Of a stretch of 10,480 nucleotides of DNA, positions 7,299 to 10,480 are shown piece by piece (position 1 is the first letter of the stretch; the number at the start of each line of letters is the position of its first letter). Source of the stretch: an uncultured Faecalibacterium sp. (GTDB lineage Bacteria > Bacillota > Clostridia > Oscillospirales > Ruminococcaceae); assembly GCA_934525405.1 (NCBI GenBank), contig CAKSZF010000049.1, forward strand, positions 1 through 10,480, written 5' to 3'. The notes beneath the pieces are model-generated. The model was not told where the DNA came from and did not search any database. It worked only from the letters and a program-made list of their open reading frames with translations. The position numbers were made by a program, and so were the translations under genes.

Positions 7299-7324
7299 CG
7301 ACAGGGTATGTGTACCCTCTGTCG
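7299..7324 (-). promoter_or_regulatory. Palindrome in the leader of the DtxR-family gene, possible operator
   Basis: CGACAG (7299-7304) is complementary to CTGTCG (7319-7324). Inside it lies GGGTA-TGTG-TACCC (7304-7317), a 14-nt inverted repeat; the outer and inner halves are offset by two bases. It lies just downstream of the -10 box at 7333-7338, where a bound repressor would block transcription. It does not match the MntR box or DtxR/IdeR consensus I know. An RNA hairpin in the leader is an alternative reading, though no T run follows it. Confidence 0.4.
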
Positions 7325-7332
7325 TATGTTAA

Positions 7333-7361
7333 AGGATATCACACTTTTGCGGTCGATGCAA
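7333..7361 (-). promoter_or_regulatory. Promoter of the DtxR-family repressor gene
   Basis: On the minus strand, TTGCAT (7356-7361) is followed after exactly 17 nt by TATCCT (7333-7338, 4/6 match to TATAAT). It lies about 79 nt upstream of the repressor start. The same -35 box and spacer occur upstream of the diguanylate cyclase and helicase genes. The local AT-richness between 7325 and 7420 fits a promoter region. Confidence 0.55.
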
Positions 7362-7426
7362 GTAATTCGCAGCAAGTTTTGTTAAACTAACTGCGTTTTT
7401 CTGCACAGAACTGCTGTTTTGCCGGT

Positions 7427-7460
7427 TTTGCACCGCCCCTGTTTTGTGCAAAGGGTGCAA
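7427..7460. repeat. Overlapping alternative inverted repeats downstream of the fumarase beta gene
   Basis: TTTGCAC (7427-7433) can pair with GTGCAAA (7446-7452). The overlapping TTGCACC (7428-7434) can instead pair with GGTGCAA (7454-7460). The two folds are mutually exclusive. They lie 18 nt past the stop of the fumarase beta gene, but no T run follows on the minus strand, so this is not a canonical terminator. Readthrough from the malic enzyme operon into the repressor gene remains possible. Confidence 0.3.
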
Positions 7461-7478
7461 TTTCTCAAGGTCGTGTCC

Positions 7479-8033
7479 TTACAGCGAAGCCAGATAGGCC
7501 GCAGGGCCGGTCTCGTACAGGTCGCCGCCGTGGGCGTCCAGCACAACGGTCAGGGGCATATCCTGCACGGTCAGGCGGCGCACCGCCTCACAGCCCAAGT
7601 CCGGCCATGCGATCACTTCCAGCGTCTGCACGCTTTTTGCCATCAGCGCACCGGCACCGCCCAGTGCAGCCAGATACACCGCGCCATTGCGCACCACAGC
7701 GTCTTTGACGGCGGCGTCCCGCTTGCCCTTACCGATCATGATCTTGTTGCCAAGGTCCAGCAGCCGGGGGCTCATGGCGTCCATGCGTCCGCTGGTAGTA
7801 GGCCCTGCCGAACCGATGACCTCGCCCGGGCGCTCCGGGGTGGGGCCTACATAATAGATGGCGCTGCCTTCCAGTATAAAGGGCAGGGTCTCGCCCTTGT
7901 CCAGCGCTTCCATCATCCGCTTGTGTGCCTGATCCCGGGCGGTGTACACCACGCCGGAAAGCAGCACGGTATCCCCCGCTTTCAGCGGGGCAAGATCCTG
8001 CGCGGTGCAGGGGGTAGTCAGTCTGTATTCCAT
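7479..8033 (-). CDS. Class I fumarate hydratase, beta (C-terminal) subunit
   Basis: This 184-residue protein is the beta subunit of the two-subunit iron-sulfur hydro-lyases (Fe-S type fumarase or tartrate dehydratase). With the alpha subunit it interconverts fumarate and L-malate. Family signatures are present: TARDQAHKR (31-39), GPTTSGRMD (77-85), the basic loop MIGKGKR (99-105) and the glycine-rich LGGAGAL (124-130). Length matches stand-alone beta subunits of about 180-200 residues. It starts 13 nt after the alpha subunit gene, whose stop codon overlaps its AAGGAGG ribosome binding site, so translation is probably coupled and stoichiometry kept close to 1:1. Tartrate dehydratase beta (TtdB) has the same fold and length. 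Fumarase is preferred because malic enzyme leads the operon. Confidence 0.92.
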   Translation of the reverse strand: MEYRLTTPCTAQDLAPLKAGDTVLLSGVVYTARDQAHKRMMEALDKGETLPFILEGSAIYYVGPTPERPGEVIGSAGPTTSGRMDAMSPRLLDLGNKIMIGKGKRDAAVKDAVVRNGAVYLAALGGAGALMAKSVQTLEVIAWPDLGCEAVRRLTVQDMPLTVVLDAHGGDLYETGPAAYLASL

Positions 8034-8046
8034 TCTTCTCCCCTCC

Positions 8047-8886
8047 TTACAGCTCCGCGCTGGCGCGGCGGGTCACATGACAGGAAACGTTCACAGCCAC
8101 CGGCAGACCCGCCACATGGGTGGGCATCTGCTCAATGGCAAGGCCGAGACAGGTGGTCTTGCCGCCAAAGCCCTGCGGGCCGATGCCCAGTGCATTGATG
8201 GCGGTAAGCAGCTCCTGCTCCAGCTGGGCGTAGTAGGGGTCGGGGTTGGGGACATCCAGCGGGCGCAGCAGCGCCTTTTTGGCAAGATACGCCACCTTGT
8301 CAAAGCTGCCGCCCACACCGATGCCCAGCACGATGGGCGGGCAGGGGTTGGAGCCAGCCAGCTTTACGGTATCCACCACGAACTTTTTAAAGCCCTCCAC
8401 GCCGTCGGCGGGCTTGAGCATCTGGATGCGGCTCATGTTCTCGCTGCCAAAGCCCTTGGGCGCTACCGTGATGCGGCAGCCCTCGCCGTCCACCAGATGC
8501 ACCGTGATGGCCGCCGGGGTGTTATCGCCGGTGTTGCCCCGGCGCAGCGGGTCGGCCACGATGCTCTTGCGCAGGTAGCCGTCCGTATAGCCCCGGCGCA
8601 CGCCCTCGTGGATGGCGGCTTCAAAGCTGCCGTCAATGTGCACATCGGTGCCCAGCTCCACGAACACACAGGCCATGCCGGTATCCTGACAGATGGGCAG
8701 GTCTTTCTCCTTTGCGGCGCCAAGGTTCGACCACAGCAGGTCTAATGTGTTCTTTGCCAGCGGCCACGGCTCTTCCTCCCGGGCCTTTTCCAGCGCTGCC
8801 TGCACGTCCTGCGGCAGCTGGGTGTTGGCTTTAATACAGAGCCGCGCCACCGTATCCGTAATGCTCTGTGCGGAGATCGTTCTCAT
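8047..8886 (-). CDS. Class I fumarate hydratase, alpha (N-terminal, [4Fe-4S]) subunit
   Basis: This 279-residue alpha subunit of an oxygen-sensitive class I fumarase carries the catalytic [4Fe-4S] cluster. Three cysteines fit the known ligand contexts and spacing: C66 in PICQDTG, C182 in SNPCPP and C269 in SCHVTRR. The length is typical of stand-alone alpha subunits. In E. coli FumA the same regions are fused with the beta part in one chain; here they are two genes. The ATG at 8884-8886 has GGAGG 8 nt upstream. The gene sits 15 nt after the malic enzyme gene and 13 nt before the beta subunit gene, forming a three-gene operon. An oxygen-labile fumarase fits an anaerobe. L-tartrate dehydratase alpha is the main alternative, because substrate choice is not visible in these motifs. 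Confidence 0.93.
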   Translation of the reverse strand: MRTISAQSITDTVARLCIKANTQLPQDVQAALEKAREEEPWPLAKNTLDLLWSNLGAAKEKDLPICQDTGMACVFVELGTDVHIDGSFEAAIHEGVRRGYTDGYLRKSIVADPLRRGNTGDNTPAAITVHLVDGEGCRITVAPKGFGSENMSRIQMLKPADGVEGFKKFVVDTVKLAGSNPCPPIVLGIGVGGSFDKVAYLAKKALLRPLDVPNPDPYYAQLEQELLTAINALGIGPQGFGGKTTCLGLAIEQMPTHVAGLPVAVNVSCHVTRRASAEL

Positions 8887-8901
8887 GCCTGTGCCCTCCG
8901 C

Positions 8902-10074
8902 TTACAGCCGTGCCACGCCGGTCTCGCGGGCAGCCTTTGCCACGGCAGCGGCCACAGCTTCGGCCACGCGGGGGTCGAACGCGCCGGGGATGATGTTCTC
9001 CTCGCTGCGGTCGGCATCGGTGATGAGGTCTGCAATGGCGTAGGCAGCAGCCAGCTTCATCTCATTGTTGATATCCCGGGCGCGGACGCTGAGTGCGCCC
9101 TTGAACAGGCCGGGGAAGCACAGCACGTTGTTGACCTGATTGGGGAAGTCGCTGCGGCCGGTAGCCATCACGCGCACGCCGCCCGCCTTGGCTTCGTCCG
9201 GCATGATCTCCGGGGTGGGGTTTGCCATGGCAAAGACGATGGCGTCCTTGTTCATGGTCTTGCACAGCTCGGTGGTCAGGATGCCGGGGCGGGACACGCC
9301 GATGAACACATCTGCGCCCTCCAGCGCTTCCTTCAGACCGCCCTTGATCTGGCGGGGGTTGGTCACCTCGCCCAGCCAGTTCTTGTGCGCTTCGGCGCTG
9401 TTGCAGCCCTTGTACAGGGTGCCGAACTGATCCACCGCCACGATGTCCTTTGCACCGGCGGTCATGAGCATCTTGATGATGGCGGTACCGGCAGCGCCGG
9501 GGCCGTTCAGGACGATGTGCACGTCCTCCATCTTTTTGCCCACCACGCGCAGAGCGTTGATGAGGGCAGCAGTGACCACGATGGCGGTGCCGTGCTGGTC
9601 ATCGTGGAACACGGGGATGTCCAGCTCCCGCTCCAAGGTCTCCTCGATCTCGAAGCACTCCGGGCTCTTGATATCCTCCAGATTGATGCCGCCAAAGGTG
9701 GGCGCAATGGCCTTGCAGGCGGCAATGACGCTGGCGGCGTCGTGGGCGTCGATGCAGATGGGGAAGGCGTCCACGCCGCCAAACTCCTTGAACAGCACAG
9801 CCTTGCCCTCCATGACCGGCAGACCGGCTTCCGGGCCGATATCGCCCAGACCCAGTACGGCAGTGCCGTTGGAGACAACGGCCACCATGTTGCCCTTGAA
9901 GGTGTACTTATACACATCCTCCGGGTTTTCCTTGATTTTGCGGCAGGGCTCGGCCACACCGGGGGTGTAGGCGGTGGACAGGTCGTCACGGGTGGCGACT
10001 TCCACCTTGCTCACGATGCCCACCTTTCCCTTGTGGGTCTCGTGCATTTCCAGAGCTGCTTTATTGTAATCCAT
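8902..10074 (-). CDS. Malic enzyme (malate dehydrogenase, oxaloacetate-decarboxylating), NAD(P)-dependent
   Basis: This 390-residue bacterial short-form malic enzyme oxidatively decarboxylates L-malate to pyruvate and CO2, reducing NAD(P). The malic domain shows AYTPGVAEPC (35-44, catalytic Y36), GKAVLFKEFGG (90-100, general-base lysine K91), LEDIKSPECF (132-141) with metal ligands E133 and D134, and FHDDQHGT (156-163) with metal ligand D159. The NAD(P)-binding domain follows, with the GxGxxG loop at 191-196 (GPGAAG), then ANPTPEI (284-290). There is no phosphotransacetylase tail as in long MaeB. Coenzyme preference cannot be judged with confidence. GGAGG lies 8 nt before the ATG. It is the first gene of the operon with the fumarase subunits, so fumarate can be taken to pyruvate, or pyruvate carboxylated in reverse. 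Its leader holds a MITE-like repeat. Confidence 0.95.
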   Translation of the reverse strand: MDYNKAALEMHETHKGKVGIVSKVEVATRDDLSTAYTPGVAEPCRKIKENPEDVYKYTFKGNMVAVVSNGTAVLGLGDIGPEAGLPVMEGKAVLFKEFGGVDAFPICIDAHDAASVIAACKAIAPTFGGINLEDIKSPECFEIEETLERELDIPVFHDDQHGTAIVVTAALINALRVVGKKMEDVHIVLNGPGAAGTAIIKMLMTAGAKDIVAVDQFGTLYKGCNSAEAHKNWLGEVTNPRQIKGGLKEALEGADVFIGVSRPGILTTELCKTMNKDAIVFAMANPTPEIMPDEAKAGGVRVMATGRSDFPNQVNNVLCFPGLFKGALSVRARDINNEMKLAAAYAIADLITDADRSEENIIPGAFDPRVAEAVAAAVAKAARETGVARL

Positions 10075-10122
10075 TTAAATTTCCTCCGTTACGGTTCGCA
10101 TCCTCGCCCTCTCTCAGCGGAC

Positions 10123-10224
10123 AAGCCTCCCTCCATGAGGGAGGTGGCATCGCGCAGCGATGACGGAAGGAGGAACTCCTCCAGTCTCGCATACGCTCGA
10201 CAGCCCCCTCAGTGAGGGAGCCTT
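10123..10224. repeat. MITE-like hairpin-rich intergenic repeat (about 102 bp)
   Basis: The ends are imperfect inverted repeats: AAGCCTCCCTC at 10123-10133 and, on the opposite strand, AAGGCTCCCTC at 10224-10214 (10 of 11 match). Between them are four small hairpins: CCTCCCTC/GAGGGAGG with a CAT loop (10126-10144), CATCGC/GCGATG (10148-10162), GGAGG/CCTCC-type (10169-10182) and CCCTC/GAGGG (10206-10218). There is no ORF and no obvious target-site duplication. The CCCTC...GAGGG end motifs resemble short dispersed repeats I recall from gut Firmicutes, a recollection rather than a search result. It lies inside the predicted leader of the malic enzyme mRNA. Confidence 0.7.
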
Positions 10225-10251
10225 ATGTTCCGGGAAGGCTCACTTATTTTT

Positions 10252-10280
10252 ATTGTAACAGAACCGCCGGGGTATTTCCA
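10252..10280 (-). promoter_or_regulatory. Promoter of the malic enzyme-fumarase operon
   Basis: On the minus strand, TGGAAA (10275-10280, 4/6 match to TTGACA) is followed after 17 nt by TACAAT (10252-10257, 5/6 match to TATAAT). Transcription would start near 10245, giving a leader of about 170 nt that includes the whole repeat at 10123-10224 before the ribosome binding site. It does not use the TTGCAT box seen at the other minus-strand promoters. Confidence 0.55.
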
Positions 10281-10396
10281 CCGGTTTTGCGGCATTTCAC
10301 GCCCCAAAGCGGGCAAAAGTGATACCTGTTGCCGGGCGGCATTTGTGGAATTTTCGCAAAAATCTTTTCTTTTCGCATTTTTCCGTTATAATAGGA

Positions 10397-10405
10397 TGGT
10401 ATAAT
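10397..10405 (+). promoter_or_regulatory. Extended -10 promoter for the plus-strand gene at 10455
   Basis: TGGTATAAT matches the extended -10 consensus (TGnTATAAT) perfectly. A second perfect TATAAT lies 13 nt upstream at 10387-10392. No good TTGACA-like -35 box is visible at the usual distance, which is normal for extended -10 promoters. The leader would be about 45 nt and contains a small CCGT-GAAA-ACGG hairpin (10417-10428). Confidence 0.65.
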
Positions 10406-10440
10406 ATTTGCATTCTCCGTGAAAACGGTCTGCTATTTTT

Positions 10441-10446
10441 AGGAGG
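10441..10446 (+). promoter_or_regulatory. Ribosome binding site that sets the TTG start
   Basis: A perfect AGGAGG is followed after 8 nt by TTG (10455-10457). No ATG or GTG exists in any suitable position before the window ends, so this site decides the start of the plus-strand gene. Confidence 0.75.
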
Positions 10447-10454
10447 TATCTCTT

Positions 10455-10480
10455 TTGAAACGCATTACCAAGATCCTGTT
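10455..10480 (+). CDS. Start of a plus-strand gene with TTG start codon (function unknown)
   Basis: Only eight full codons are visible: a TTG start, then K-R-I-T-K-I-L, followed by two bases of the next codon. A perfect AGGAGG 8 nt upstream and an extended -10 promoter support a real gene. Two positive charges followed by the start of a hydrophobic run resemble the n-region of a signal peptide or lipoprotein leader, but so little is seen that this is only a hint. It is divergent from the malic enzyme operon. No function can be assigned. Confidence 0.6.

Larger units (their letters stand above)
10075..10454. other. Divergent intergenic region, malic enzyme operon versus plus-strand gene
   Basis: This 380-nt gap holds no convincing gene. 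From left to right it contains the malic enzyme ribosome binding site and leader, a hairpin-rich repeat (10123-10224), the minus-strand promoter (10252-10280), about 115 nt with nothing I can name, and a plus-strand extended -10 promoter and AGGAGG site for the gene at 10455. The two promoters point away from each other and their -10 boxes are about 140 nt apart, leaving room for a shared regulator, though no operator was recognised. Confidence 0.7.

Noticed and set aside
9385..10215. A 276-residue plus-strand open frame opposite malic enzyme
   Set aside because: It is a shadow of the malic enzyme gene that continues into the repeat; the minus-strand protein has all malic enzyme motifs.
10123..10224. 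The hairpin cluster as a CRISPR array or riboswitch
   Set aside because: There are no regularly spaced direct repeats, and the hairpins with inverted-repeat ends fit a dispersed repeat rather than any riboswitch architecture I know.
10408..10413. TTGCAT box on the plus strand downstream of the extended -10
   Set aside because: At 17 nt spacing the following hexamer is TGCTAT, a poor -10, and it would start transcription inside or after the ribosome binding site.
10420..10433. Possible CcpA cre-like site in the leader of the plus-strand gene
   Set aside because: It matches the cre consensus at most fixed positions but fails the final CA, and the A-rich core is also explained by a small CCGT-GAAA-ACGG hairpin. 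It is too weak to call.

Overview
The window looks like ordinary chromosome from a GC-rich, anaerobic, gut-type Firmicute. Faecalibacterium or a close Oscillospiraceae/Ruminococcaceae relative is my best guess. The guess rests on strong GC3 bias (no TTA, CTA or TCA codon in about 1,430 consecutive codons), canonical AGGAGG-type ribosome binding sites, the protein families present, and a small hairpin-rich intergenic repeat of a kind I recall from such genomes. No species can be proven from the sequence alone. There is no sign of phage, plasmid, CRISPR, IS transposase, tRNA or rRNA.

Layout, left to right. All genes except the last are on the minus strand. (1) 1-758: most of a TSUP (TauE/SafE, YfcA-like) anion exporter, cut by the window edge. 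(2) 917-1906 and 1922-5218: an M19 membrane-dipeptidase-type peptidase and, upstream of it, a large SWIM-zinc-finger SNF2 helicase. They are 15 nt apart and form one operon. (3) 5498-6676: a polytopic membrane diguanylate cyclase (GGDEF), with its own promoter and a strong hairpin beyond its stop. (4) 6865-7254: a DtxR/MntR-family metal-dependent repressor with its own promoter, a leader palindrome and a classic intrinsic terminator. (5) 7479-8033, 8047-8886 and 8902-10074: a tight operon, transcribed in the order malic enzyme, fumarase alpha, fumarase beta. (6) 10455 onward: the first codons of a plus-strand gene with a TTG start, divergent from the malic enzyme operon.

How the genes fit together. 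The malic enzyme and two-subunit class I [4Fe-4S] hydro-lyase form one pathway block linking fumarate, malate and pyruvate with CO2 and NAD(P)H. The other genes are single-function housekeeping or regulatory units that happen to be adjacent. Three minus-strand promoters share a TTGCAT box with an exact 17-nt spacer. Two intergenic hairpins share most of their arm sequence, which suggests a terminator family. A roughly 100-bp MITE-like repeat lies between promoter and ribosome binding site of the malic enzyme operon, so it would be transcribed into the leader.

I did not find a convincing undescribed system. The points most worth a second look are the repeat in the malic enzyme leader, the related terminator hairpins (one pointing the wrong way), the mixed Mn/Fe-type metal site of the repressor with its leader palindrome, and the shared promoter architecture.
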